Shown: positions 9,685 to 17,774 of the stretch, in pieces | How positions within the stretch are numbered: the first letter of the stretch is position 1 | Layout: every line of letters starts with the position of its first letter | NCBI GenBank assembly: GCA_020853575.1 | Contig: JADYYP010000047.1 | Span: 1 to 64,000 of the forward strand | From: Planctomycetota bacterium | Lineage (GTDB): Bacteria > Planctomycetota > UBA1135 > GCA-002686595 | Reading direction: 5' to 3' | DNA: 64,000 bases | Made by a program: the position numbers and the translations under genes | The notes under the pieces: generated by a model | Databases searched by the model: none | What the model saw: only the letters and a program-made list of their open reading frames with translations | Told to the model about the DNA's origin: nothing

Positions 9685-10347
9685 ATGACGACTTCGAGCT
9701 CGCCTTTCGATCCTCAGGCCGAGGAGCTGTTTCTCGAGTTTCTGGCGCGGCGCGATGCGGGCGAGCAGCCCGACATCGAGGCGGTGTGCGGCGCGCATCC
9801 AGAGCACGCGACGCAGTTGCGGCAGATGCTGGCGACGTACGACGCGCTCAGCCGACTGCGGCCGCGGGCGAGCGATGCGCCGCTGTCGGAGCGGCTGAAG
9901 CAGCGCTTTGGCGACGGCGTCGATCCGGACGTGTCGCTGGGCGGCGAGCCGCAGGCGGACTCGGGGCCACAGAGCAAGCTGTTCGAGCGCCTGCGCGCCG
10001 AGGGCCCGCGCGGGACGCGCTACAAGCTCTTGGGTGAGGTCGCGCGCGGCGGGATGGGCGCGATCCTGAAGATCTGGGACGAGGAGCTGCGGCGCACGCT
10101 GGCGATGAAGGTGGTGCTCGGGCGCGGCGAAACGGCGACCGGCGACACTCCGGCCGTCGATCCGAAAACGCTCGGCCGCTTCCTGGAAGAGGCGCAGATC
10201 ACGGGCCAGCTCGACCACCCCGGCATCGTGCCGGTGCACGAGCTTGGCCTCGACGCGACGGGCCGCGTGTACTTCACGATGAAACTGGTGAAGGGCGAGG
10301 ACCTGCGAATGGTCTTCGAGCACGTCAAGTCGGGCCACGACGGCAGA
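9685..10347 (+). pseudogene. Ser/Thr protein kinase, truncated at the N-lobe
   Basis: Starts as a typical planctomycete kinase: an acidic N-terminal region (residues 1-50, with EELFLEFLARRDAGEQPD), then the kinase N-lobe with GEVARGGMGAIL, the AMKVVL lysine and DHPGIVPVHELG. Similarity stops at about 10344 (VKSGHDG), before the HRD and DFG motifs. The frame then runs on as Arg-rich non-kinase sequence that overlaps the reverse transcriptase gene starting at 10355 in another frame. The C-lobe is missing, so the protein cannot be an active kinase. In related diversity-generating loci a kinase is often fused to a formylglycine-generating-enzyme-like variable domain; a deletion joining such a gene to the reverse transcriptase would explain this junction, but that is inference. 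Confidence 0.7.
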
Positions 10348-10354
10348 GCGCGAC

Positions 10355-11545
10355 GTGAGCGACTGGGCCGAGATCACGTCGTTCGCGAACCTGTGCCGAG
10401 CGGCGAAGCGCGCGGCGCGAGCAAAGCGTCGGATCGCGGGCGCGGCGCGCTTCCTCGAGCGCCTCGAGCCCGAGGCGCTGGCCTTGCAGCAAGAGCTCCG
10501 CGAGGAACGCTGGATCCCGTCGCGTCCGGTGCAGTTCACGATCCACGATCCGAAGGAACGTGTGATCACCGCGGCGCCGTTCCGCGACCGTGTCGTCCAT
10601 CACGCTCTGATCGACCCGCTCGAGGCACGGCTCGATGCGGCGCTCGTGCCACAGTCGTTCGCCTGTCGCCGCGGGCTCGGCACGCACAAGGCGCTCGCGC
10701 ACGCGCGCGATCTGGTGCGGCGCCACACGCACTTCCTCAAGCTCGACATCGCCAAGTGCTTCGAGTCCATCGAGCACGAGCTGGTGCTGCGGACGCTCCG
10801 GCAGCTCGCGCTCGAGGGCGAGGTGGTGCGACTGGCCTCGCGCGTGCTCGGTGGGGCCGATCAGCGGCTCGGCCGCGGCTTGCCGATCGGCAACCTGACC
10901 AGCCAGTGGTTCGCGAACTTGGTGCTCGGCCGCATCGACCGCTTCGCGCTCGACGAGCTCGGCGCGCCAGGCTACGTGCGCTACATGGACGACTTCGCGC
11001 TGCTCGCCGATGACAAGGGCGTGTTGAAGGACGCTCTCGCGAGGCTCGAGGACTTCGTACGCGGCGAGCTGCGTCTCGAGCTCAAGGCGCGCGCGACGAT
11101 CCTCGCGCCGGTCTCGCAGGGGCTGCCTTTCCTCGGTTGGCGCGTCTACGCCGGCACGGCGCGCTTGCGGCCCGAGAACGCGCGCCGCACGCGGCGACGG
11201 CTGCGTCAGCGGCGTTGGGAGCTGCGTTGCGGCCTCCGTGCGCCGAAGAGCTACGCCGACGCCGTGCGCTCGGTTCTCGAGCATCTGTCGCACGGTGACG
11301 CGTCCGAGCTGCGCCGGAGCGTCGTCGACGAGCTCTGCGCGAGCGAGCGAGACTGGGCAGCGGATCAAGAGCTCCGACAACCGCGTGAACCGCGGCGGGA
11401 GTTGGAACAACTCTGCTTCCGACGCGCGCTCGGCGAATCGCAACAACGACACCGTGGAGAACCGCAACAACGACATCGGTCTCCGCCCCTCCAAGGCGTC
11501 GCAGCACCCGATCGCGCCGGCCGAGCCGGCGCGCCGCGCAGGTGA
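10355..11545 (+). CDS. Reverse transcriptase of diversity-generating retroelement type
   Basis: A 396-residue protein, GTG start. Domain order is that of bacterial RTs: TIHDPKERVITAAPFRDRVVHHAL near 65-90, HTHFLKLDIAKCFESIEH with the first catalytic Asp, RGLPIGNLTSQWFANL, and YVRYMDDFALL with YMDD at about 210-213. The catalytic residues are intact. No X/maturase or endonuclease domain is present, so it is not a group II intron protein. The last 60 residues overlap a template-repeat-like sequence read in a different frame (11370-11495) and are Arg/Gln-rich, so the functional protein may end near residue 335. No Avd accessory gene is visible. The class call rests on the RT motifs plus the FGE-like sequence at its 3' end. 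Confidence 0.8.
   Translation: MSDWAEITSFANLCRAAKRAARAKRRIAGAARFLERLEPEALALQQELREERWIPSRPVQFTIHDPKERVITAAPFRDRVVHHALIDPLEARLDAALVPQSFACRRGLGTHKALAHARDLVRRHTHFLKLDIAKCFESIEHELVLRTLRQLALEGEVVRLASRVLGGADQRLGRGLPIGNLTSQWFANLVLGRIDRFALDELGAPGYVRYMDDFALLADDKGVLKDALARLEDFVRGELRLELKARATILAPVSQGLPFLGWRVYAGTARLRPENARRTRRRLRQRRWELRCGLRAPKSYADAVRSVLEHLSHGDASELRRSVVDELCASERDWAADQELRQPREPRRELEQLCFRRALGESQQRHRGEPQQRHRSPPLQGVAAPDRAGRAGAPRR
11370..11495 (+). other. Probable DGR template repeat (FGE/SUMF1-type C-terminus)
   Basis: In the frame beginning at 11376 this stretch reads DNRVNRGGSWNN, then RSANRNNDTVENRNNDIGLR. This is the hallmark C-terminal pattern of formylglycine-generating-enzyme-like variable proteins of DGRs, packed with AAC codons whose adenines are the targets of mutagenic reverse transcription. 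It overlaps the 3' end of the RT gene in another frame and has no upstream FGE domain in frame, so it fits a template repeat rather than a coding region. Boundaries are approximate. No matching variable repeat is seen elsewhere in the window. Confidence 0.65.
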
Positions 11546-11629
11546 TGCCCAGATCCGTTGCCCGTGCCGCGGGCTCTTCGCCCGCGGCCGAATCCTCGAT
11601 GCCGCTGTCCCGAGCCCGCGAGCACACCG

Positions 11630-13822
11630 TCACGGCACCGCGATCGACGTGACCAGCGCCCACGCGCCGGCGGCGGCGAGCGCTACGGCGGCGGTGAACA
11701 GCGGAGGGAGGAAGAGCGTGGTGCCGAGTTGGCTCCAGGCGAAAGGGAGCTTGGGGAAGTAGAACTCGGGGCGCTGGCCGAAGAACCAGCCGACGTGGCG
11801 AGAGAGACGCGCGAAGCGCACTTGGAGGGTGTGGAAGGCCCAGATCGAGTAGTCGGCGCGATACAGCCGGCCGCCGAGGAACTCGCAGGCGCGTGCGGCG
11901 AGCTGGGCGTGCTCGGAGCGCGCGCTGTCCGCCGCTTGCTCGACCTCGCGCATCAGCTCGGGCTGGAAACCGACCGACTGGAGCTCGTGCGCGACCGCGC
12001 CACGATCCTCGGTCAGCGGCACGCGCACCAGACAGACCTCTTCGGCTCCGTCGACCAGCTCGGGCAGCGGCACGAACGGTTGCACCGTCGAGGGGCGCAT
12101 GTGACGCCACTGCGTGTAGAGCACCTGATTGAATTCGAGCCGGCCGCATCCGTTGCAGCTCGAGCAGGTCTTGCGCACCTGGCGGCTGCGCTGCACCTGG
12201 CGCGTGGCGCTGCGCGGCTGGCCGTTGACGTACTCGGTGTAGTGCTCGGTCTCGTAGTAGTACTCGGTCTCCGTCACCCACCCGCTGCCGCCGCACGGAC
12301 CGCAGGTGCGCACGACGTTCCAGTCGGCGCTCAGGGTCAAGCCGTCGAGCCAATCGACGAAGCCCGCGGGCACGTTGAGGGGGAAGCGCGCCTCGTCCCA
12401 CAGCGGCACGCTCGGGCCGCCGAGCGCCTTGTAGGTGGCCCATCCACCGCTGAGACCGACGTGGCGATCCACGGTCATGTAGCGCAGCAGCGCCATGGCG
12501 CAGCGCTCCTTGCGCACCCGCCCGACACGCATGTAGCGACCGAAGTGGCGCGTCACGAGCGAGTCGGCCTCGGCGATGTTCTCGGCACCTTGCGTGATGC
12601 GGCGCTCGACATCGCCGACGTTGATCTCCGGAAGGCGACAGGCCGGATCGACGAGCACGCCGCGCAGCAGCTTGGCCTGCGCGTCGAGTTGCTGGCGCAT
12701 CGGTGACTGAGCGCGGCGGCGGACCTTCTCGCTCCTGGCCAGGCTCAGGTCGCGCGCCATGCGCAGCCCCCACACGCCCAACGCGCCGATGGCGGTCCCG
12801 ACGACCGTGCCGGGTTGCTGTGCGATCAGCGCCGCGCACACGACCAGCACGGCCGTGGTGAGCGCGTGCACGAGCTGCTGCGCACCGAAGGAGCACAGGA
12901 GGTAGTTGCGATTGTGCGTGAGGGCCAGATAACCGATGACCAGGGCGACGTAGCCGGCGACGAAGGCGTAGTCGCGCCAGGGAGCGAGCCAGTGCGCGAG
13001 CTCGAGCACGCGGGCGAGCGCGATCTGCAGCCAGGGAATGCAGGGCGCCAGGAACGAGGCCTGCCGACTCTCGAAGAAGTGGAGCCAGGTGAGCGCTGCG
13101 GCGGCGCCCCAGAGCAGCGTCAGCATGCCGGCCCGCGCGCTCAGGCCCAGCCACCACCAACGCTGCACTCGGTTGGGAAAGCGCTCGACACCCAGACTCG
13201 CCATCTCGCTCGCGGCGATGCCGTCGCTGATCTTTTCGACCGAGACATCGACCCGCGGTGCCGCGGCCTTCGCGCGCTCGACGAAGTGCGCTTGGAAGCC
13301 CTTGCGAAGCCAGCGCAGGCCGAACACGGAGGCGACGAGGCAGGCGGCGAGGACGATGCGCTCGGTGGGCAGCGTGGAGCTCTGCTCGTAGGAGCGGTAG
13401 AGCGCGTAGGCGGCGCGGGCCGAGGCCGCGAGCGAGGCCAGGAAGGCGATCCACAGCCAGGCGTGGACGAGGTGCGCCAGCCCGCGCAGCGGCGCGAGCT
13501 CGTCGAAGCGCGTGCGCAGCAGCAGGGCGGGATGGGCTCCGGCGCGCAGGCGACGCACGCTGGCGAAGGCGAGCACGAGGCAGAAGCCGGCCGAGCAGGC
13601 CTGGGCCGCGCGCAGCCAGGGAAGCGCTAGCTCGCCGCCTTGCAACGCGCTCACGTCCAGCGCGCTCAGCGCGCGCGGAAGCAACGCGGGAACGGCCATC
13701 GGCACGGCCAACACGGCCGCGGCCACGGCCAGCAGCACCAGCCCGAGGGCGACCGAGATCCCCGTCCGGGCGCGCTGACGGATCGAAACGCTGACCGCCG
13801 GGTTCGAGGTGCTGTGTGTCAT
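11630..13822 (-). CDS. Polytopic membrane protein with DnaJ-like CxxCxGxG cysteine motifs
   Basis: A 730-residue protein with about eight hydrophobic segments: six or seven in residues 20-350 and one at the C-terminus. Between them is a soluble part with two cysteine clusters, CGPCGGSG and CSSCNGCG, about 45 residues apart. These follow the zinc-binding CxxCxGxG pattern of DnaJ but with only two units and no J-domain. Start ATG 13820-13822 has AGGAG nine bases upstream. It is convergent with the reverse transcriptase gene and divergent from the T3SS-side lipoprotein at 14054. Family not recognised; a zinc-bound membrane protein is inferred from the motifs. Confidence 0.7.
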   Translation of the reverse strand: MTHSTSNPAVSVSIRQRARTGISVALGLVLLAVAAAVLAVPMAVPALLPRALSALDVSALQGGELALPWLRAAQACSAGFCLVLAFASVRRLRAGAHPALLLRTRFDELAPLRGLAHLVHAWLWIAFLASLAASARAAYALYRSYEQSSTLPTERIVLAACLVASVFGLRWLRKGFQAHFVERAKAAAPRVDVSVEKISDGIAASEMASLGVERFPNRVQRWWWLGLSARAGMLTLLWGAAAALTWLHFFESRQASFLAPCIPWLQIALARVLELAHWLAPWRDYAFVAGYVALVIGYLALTHNRNYLLCSFGAQQLVHALTTAVLVVCAALIAQQPGTVVGTAIGALGVWGLRMARDLSLARSEKVRRRAQSPMRQQLDAQAKLLRGVLVDPACRLPEINVGDVERRITQGAENIAEADSLVTRHFGRYMRVGRVRKERCAMALLRYMTVDRHVGLSGGWATYKALGGPSVPLWDEARFPLNVPAGFVDWLDGLTLSADWNVVRTCGPCGGSGWVTETEYYYETEHYTEYVNGQPRSATRQVQRSRQVRKTCSSCNGCGRLEFNQVLYTQWRHMRPSTVQPFVPLPELVDGAEEVCLVRVPLTEDRGAVAHELQSVGFQPELMREVEQAADSARSEHAQLAARACEFLGGRLYRADYSIWAFHTLQVRFARLSRHVGWFFGQRPEFYFPKLPFAWSQLGTTLFLPPLFTAAVALAAAGAWALVTSIAVP

Positions 13823-14053
13823 GGGCCGTGCTCCTGCTGCGCGCTCTGATCAGGGGTGCCGACGCGCTCCACTCACTCGAAAACTGGAGAAGCTCGGCGG
13901 CGAGCGACGCGGCGCGGCCGGCGCTCCCGCCGTGGTCGCGCGCCGTGTTCGCGCGCCGTCGTCCGCGCGGCGCCACGAGCGTGCACGGAAAAGCCCGAAT
14001 CCTCGGTAGTGCGGGGCCTGCGCCCCCCTGAGTGCCGCGGAGACCAGCTACCG

Positions 14054-14980
14054 ATGAACTGCAAGTTGCTCGCGCTGTTGTGTTGCTCGTTCGCTGCCTG
14101 CGCCACGCCGCGCGCCGCCTCGGTCGCGCCTTGGAAGGTCGACTCGTTCGAGGTGCATGCCTACGACGAAACCGTCGGACAATGCGTCTTGGCCGCCCTT
14201 CCCGACGCGCGGCGCGCGGTCGCGTTGCTTCCCGGGTTGCGCCCGACGGGCGTCGCGCGCATCGACGTCGGCCCCTTCGGCCCGACCGAGCTCTTGGGCT
14301 ACACCTGCTTCTTCCCCGACGAGCCGGGCCGCGAGGGCCAGATCGCCATCGCCAGCGACGCGGACAGTTGGTACATGACCGACGAGCGCGTGAGCGCGAC
14401 GCTGGCCCACGAGCTGACGCACTTCTCGCTGGGGCCGGAATGGGGCGCGTTGCCCGCGGTGTTGGAGGAAGGCCTGTGCAACTGGGTGGCGACGCGCGCC
14501 GCGCCGGGCATCGCGCCGGAAGACCGGCTGTGCGTCGCGCTGTGCGTCGCCAGGCTCATGGGAGGCGAGGCCGCGGTCGAGGTCGTTTTGGAAGAGCACT
14601 TGCTCGACGTCAAGCTGCATCGATCCGCGGTCTGCGAGGGACTGGCGGAAGTCCCGGAGATGCTGGCGCTGGGCCGTTTCGAGCTGTGGAGCTCGCGCTG
14701 GAGCGAGCGCGCCGACGAGCTCTACGCGCTGGGCCATCTGCTCGTGCAGCGCATCGGCGTGACGCGCCTGCACCAGCTGTGCGTCGCCGCTCGCGAACGC
14801 GGACTCGAGCTCATCCCCGCCAGCGAGGTGCTCGCGGCTGCCGGCTTGCCCCTCGATCGACCCGAGCTGTGGTGGGCAAGTGTGCTGGCGATGACTGGGA
14901 CTCCGGAACGGGCCGGCCTGGTCACTTGGCTTTCGGGATCGATGCCGGGGTTCGACCTGCGCTTGCGCGAGGAGCCCTGA
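14054..14980 (+). CDS. Putative zinc metalloprotease lipoprotein heading the T3SS gene cluster
   Basis: A 308-residue protein. The N-terminus ends in a lipobox-like FAAC at Cys16. HELTH at 119-123 (context SATLAHELTHFSLGPEWG) is an HExxH zinc-protease motif, and a Glu pair in LEEGLCNW about 25 residues later could supply the third ligand, giving a gluzincin-like layout. The rest is not recognised. It precedes, on the same strand and with 46 bases spacing, the run of T3SS genes. An envelope-anchored peptidase could serve in building the machine through the periplasm or in processing substrates; this is inference from position. Confidence 0.6.
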   Translation: MNCKLLALLCCSFAACATPRAASVAPWKVDSFEVHAYDETVGQCVLAALPDARRAVALLPGLRPTGVARIDVGPFGPTELLGYTCFFPDEPGREGQIAIASDADSWYMTDERVSATLAHELTHFSLGPEWGALPAVLEEGLCNWVATRAAPGIAPEDRLCVALCVARLMGGEAAVEVVLEEHLLDVKLHRSAVCEGLAEVPEMLALGRFELWSSRWSERADELYALGHLLVQRIGVTRLHQLCVAARERGLELIPASEVLAAAGLPLDRPELWWASVLAMTGTPERAGLVTWLSGSMPGFDLRLREEP

Positions 14981-15026
14981 AGTTCGCGCGTGAGTGACCG
15001 CGCTCCGCGCCCCTCTCGACACCACC

Positions 15027-16283
15027 ATGAGCTCACGCTTCACCCGCACCGTGTTCGCCGCAGCGAGCTTGCTCCTCGGGGCATGCACGTCGCAACCCAC
15101 GCGCGACGAGCTGGCCCCGACGGTGCCCAACGTGCGCCCGGCGAGCAGCTCGTCGATGAGCGCCTGCTCACGCTCCCATCAGCGCTGGGCAGGTGTGCGC
15201 CGCTCGCCGCTGAGCGCTGAACAGTGGATCGCGGCCGAGGCGCTGGTGCTCGACGAGCTCACGCGCACCGCGACCGCGGAACCGGCGTGTCCGTTGTTCG
15301 CGACTCTGCGAGGTCGCGTGGCCTTGGAGCTCGCGCTCGCCGAGCGGGACGCGAGCAGCTCGGGCCGACGCCTCGAGACGGCCAAGAGCGCCTTCGAGGC
15401 CTCGCTCGCGGGCCATTCCGAATGGGTACCGGGCTGGCTCGGCCTGGCGGAGCTCCACGTGCTCGTCGGACAACCCAAGCTGGCGCGCGAGGCCCTCGAT
15501 CGCGCGCGCGCGGCGTTGGCGAGCCTCGAACGACTCGAGGCCTGGACGCTGAGCAGCGCCACGGCGGAACACTACGCGGACGACGCGGGCCGCGGCTCCG
15601 CGAGCGCGGACGTGGTGCCCGCGCTGTCGCCGCAGCAGAGCATGGCCGTCGTCGTGCGTTGGATCGACGAAGAGGCCTCGTGGTGCGTGGGCACCACCGA
15701 CGTTCCAGAAGTCGCCGCCGCGGACGCACTCGTCATCGGTCGCTGGCGCCGGTTGCGCGCGCGCATCGAGCTGCAGGACGCGCGCATCGAGGCCGCTGAG
15801 GTCGACTACGACCCGGCGCGCGCCGTGGAGGTGCTCGCGGCCTACGACGAAGCGTTGCGCTGGGATCCCGAGCTGTCCGAGGCGCGCATCGAGCTCGCGC
15901 TGTGGTGGGCGCGGGCCGGTGAGCCGGAGCGCGCGCTCGGGCTGGCGGAGCCCTTCCTCGACGGCCGCTACCCCTTGCTCACGTTCAACCCCGCGCTGCT
16001 GAAACTGGCAGCGCGAGCGCAGGCCGAGCTCTTCGCCCGAGGCGGAACGCTGGCGGCATTCCACGACGCGGTGCACTACTTCGAGCGCCTGGGGCAATTG
16101 CGCGGCGACGACGTCGAGGTGCAGATCGCCTATGCGCGACATTTGGTCGCCGGTGCCGAGCAACTCGCGGATGCGACGATCCGAGCGGACGCGCGGACGT
16201 TCGTGAGCGCGCTCGACCCAGGCCTGCCCGAGCGCGCCGAGTTGCTCGCGCGCCTCGAGGCCCACGCGGAGAGCGCGCCGTGA
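15027..16283 (+). CDS. TPR-like lipoprotein
   Basis: A 418-residue protein with a signal peptide ending in LLLGAC. The mature part is almost entirely helical and Ala/Leu/Glu/Arg-rich, with repeated patterns such as GWLGLAELHVLVGQPKLARE and AAYDEALRWDPELSEARIEL that match tetratricopeptide repeats. Start ATG 15027 lies before the signal peptide. The stop overlaps the next gene start (GTGA at 16280-16283), so the two are translationally coupled. Placed just upstream of the candidate needle gene, it may be an envelope scaffold or pilotin-like accessory of the T3SS; no direct evidence. Confidence 0.65.
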   Translation: MSSRFTRTVFAAASLLLGACTSQPTRDELAPTVPNVRPASSSSMSACSRSHQRWAGVRRSPLSAEQWIAAEALVLDELTRTATAEPACPLFATLRGRVALELALAERDASSSGRRLETAKSAFEASLAGHSEWVPGWLGLAELHVLVGQPKLAREALDRARAALASLERLEAWTLSSATAEHYADDAGRGSASADVVPALSPQQSMAVVVRWIDEEASWCVGTTDVPEVAAADALVIGRWRRLRARIELQDARIEAAEVDYDPARAVEVLAAYDEALRWDPELSEARIELALWWARAGEPERALGLAEPFLDGRYPLLTFNPALLKLAARAQAELFARGGTLAAFHDAVHYFERLGQLRGDDVEVQIAYARHLVAGAEQLADATIRADARTFVSALDPGLPERAELLARLEAHAESAP

Positions 16284-16570
16284 GTCGACAGGGCAGCGGT
16301 TTCGATGCGCTCGAGCAGTTGCTCGCCCGACATCGCGGCGGCGCTCAGACGAGCGGCGAGCTGCGGGCGGCTCTCGCACGCCAGCTCGAATCCCTGCTGA
16401 CCAGGCCGGCGCGACCCCTCGACTCCAGCGACGCGGCCGCCGTCCGCCGAGCCCATGCGGCCATGTGCGACGTCGTCGAACGCTGCCTGCGGACCGACGG
16501 CACGACGGCTCGAACTCACTTCGCGCGCAACGCCGCGCCCGAACCCACGATCACTGCGACAAGCCCCTGA
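16280..16570 (+). CDS. Small hypothetical protein upstream of the needle candidate
   Basis: A 96-residue protein starting at GTG 16280, overlapping the previous stop by four bases. It is helical and polar, with no membrane segment or Cys motif beyond a single MCDVVERC. The position immediately before the candidate needle gene is where YscE-type needle chaperones sit in Yersinia-like clusters; the size is compatible, but no sequence similarity can be claimed. Confidence 0.45.
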   Translation: MSRQGSGFDALEQLLARHRGGAQTSGELRAALARQLESLLTRPARPLDSSDAAAVRRAHAAMCDVVERCLRTDGTTARTHFARNAAPEPTITATSP

Positions 16571-16586
16571 ATCGGAGAGCTCCAAC

Positions 16587-16871
16587 ATGTCCAACGTCAG
16601 CTTCTATTCCAATCCCTTCGAGGCGCTCGGCCGCGGCCTGCGCGGCGCGATCGACGGCATGTTCGGCGGCACGTACGTCGGCAGCATGTTCCGCGGATTG
16701 CTCGGCGACGCGCCCTCGCTCGACGGGCTCAGCGGCACCGACCGGCTGCAGGCGATGTTCGATCGGCAGCTTGCCATGCAGCAGCAGCACGAGCTGTTCA
16801 CGATGCAGACCAACCTGGCGCGCACCGAGCACGAGTCGCGCATGAACGCCATCCGCAACATGCGCGCGTGA
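16587..16871 (+). CDS. Candidate T3SS needle (SctF-like) subunit
   Basis: A 94-residue protein starting at ATG 16587 with CGGAGAG upstream. A Gly-rich N-terminal half (NPFEALGRGLRGAIDGMFGG) is followed by a long uninterrupted helix rich in Gln and Met (DRQLAMQQQHELFTMQTN) ending INAIRNMRA-like in sequence. Size, lack of signal peptide, helical C-terminus and the slot just before a TPR chaperone all fit a SctF needle. The classic P-S-D-P helix turn is not obvious. Its final residues NMRA recur at the end of the DUF1521 protein encoded at 27727-28593. An inner-rod or other early substrate is the alternative. Confidence 0.45.
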   Translation: MSNVSFYSNPFEALGRGLRGAIDGMFGGTYVGSMFRGLLGDAPSLDGLSGTDRLQAMFDRQLAMQQQHELFTMQTNLARTEHESRMNAIRNMRA

Positions 16872-16896
16872 GCCGCACGGCGAGGAGAGCCCTCAC

Positions 16897-17316
16897 ATGA
16901 ATCACCTGGACGATGCACCGCCCACCGCGGGCAACGCGACAGCACTGCCCCAGTCCCCGCGCCTGCTGGCCGAGACCGGCTACCTCGCGCTCTACGACGG
17001 CCATGTCGACGAGGCGCGCACGATCTTCGAGGGCCTGGAGCGCCTCGTCCCCGACGACGTGCTGCCCAAGCTCGGGCTCGCGGAGTGCGCGCTCGCGGCA
17101 TCCGATCTCGAGGGAGCGATGCGCTTCGCCAAGGCCGCCGCGCGCGTGCCGAGCTGCGACCAGAGCGCCTTGCTCTTCGCGTACTGGTTGCAGGCCAAGG
17201 CGGCCTTGCGCGCGGGTGACGCTTCCGGCGCGCGCGAGCTCGCCCGGCGCATGCTCGACCTCGATCCCGACGGTCCGTGGAGCGCCTCGCTGCGCACGCT
17301 GCTCGAAGCCTACTGA
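16897..17316 (+). CDS. T3SS TPR chaperone (SctG/HrpB1-like)
   Basis: A 139-residue cytoplasmic protein consisting of about three TPR-like helical pairs: ETGYLALYDGHVDEARTIFE (31-50), LGLAECALAASDLEGAMRFA (60-80) and WLQAKAALRAGDASGARELA (95-115). This is the size and layout of YscG-type needle chaperones and of HrpB1. It follows the candidate needle gene after 25 bases, matching the F-G order of Yersinia-type clusters. Such proteins keep the needle subunit from polymerising in the cytoplasm. TPR content is seen; the specific role is inferred from size and position. Confidence 0.6.
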   Translation: MNHLDDAPPTAGNATALPQSPRLLAETGYLALYDGHVDEARTIFEGLERLVPDDVLPKLGLAECALAASDLEGAMRFAKAAARVPSCDQSALLFAYWLQAKAALRAGDASGARELARRMLDLDPDGPWSASLRTLLEAY

Positions 17317-17366
17317 TTCCGCGCAACGCCGCGGCCGCGCGCACGACAACCGGCAGGAGACCCGCC

Positions 17367-17774
17367 ATGACCCGCTTCGACCCGCGCCTGTCCGCCCACG
17401 GCCCCGCCGACCTGCCCCGCCAAGCTCGCCCGGAGACCCCGACGGAGTCCGGGGCCACCGATGGCTTCCGCCTGCAGCTGGGGAGCGAGTCCATCGGGGC
17501 CAGCGCCCCCACGCTCGAACCTCGAGGACCGGCCACGGCGCGCTCCGTGCACACCCTGATGCGCGACGGGTTGGCGCGCGGCGCCGAACGAAGGGAGTTG
17601 CTCGACAAGCTGGTCGAAGCGCGCTGGCGCGAGCGCTTCGGTTGCGCTCCCGCGCCGGAGTTGGTGGCCCGCGTCAGCGAGCAGTTGGCCGGCGACCCGC
17701 AGATCACGGGGCTGTACGGGCGACTGGCTGGCGCGCTCGAGCGGGACGGCGGAACCATGGGCGGTGCGCGATGA
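17367..17774 (+). CDS. Hypothetical protein in the SctH position
   Basis: A 135-residue protein, ATG 17367 with CAGGAG upstream. The N-terminal 70 residues are Pro/Arg-rich and probably disordered; the remainder is helical (RELLDKLVEARWRERFGCAP and onwards). It lies between the TPR chaperone and the inner-rod candidate, the slot held in Yersinia by yscH, whose product is secreted. No homology is visible. Its stop overlaps the next start (ATGA). Confidence 0.45.
   Translation: MTRFDPRLSAHGPADLPRQARPETPTESGATDGFRLQLGSESIGASAPTLEPRGPATARSVHTLMRDGLARGAERRELLDKLVEARWRERFGCAPAPELVARVSEQLAGDPQITGLYGRLAGALERDGGTMGGAR

Noticed and set aside
10355-11545. Reverse transcriptase as a group II intron or retron protein
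   Set aside because: No maturase or endonuclease domain, no intron domain V hairpin seen downstream, no retron msr-msd-like sequence upstream; instead an FGE-type template-like sequence follows.
11082-13976. A 964-residue minus-strand frame
   Set aside because: It is Arg/Ala-rich throughout and is the +1 shadow of the membrane protein gene at 11630-13822, also crossing the reverse transcriptase 3' end; no motif or start signal.
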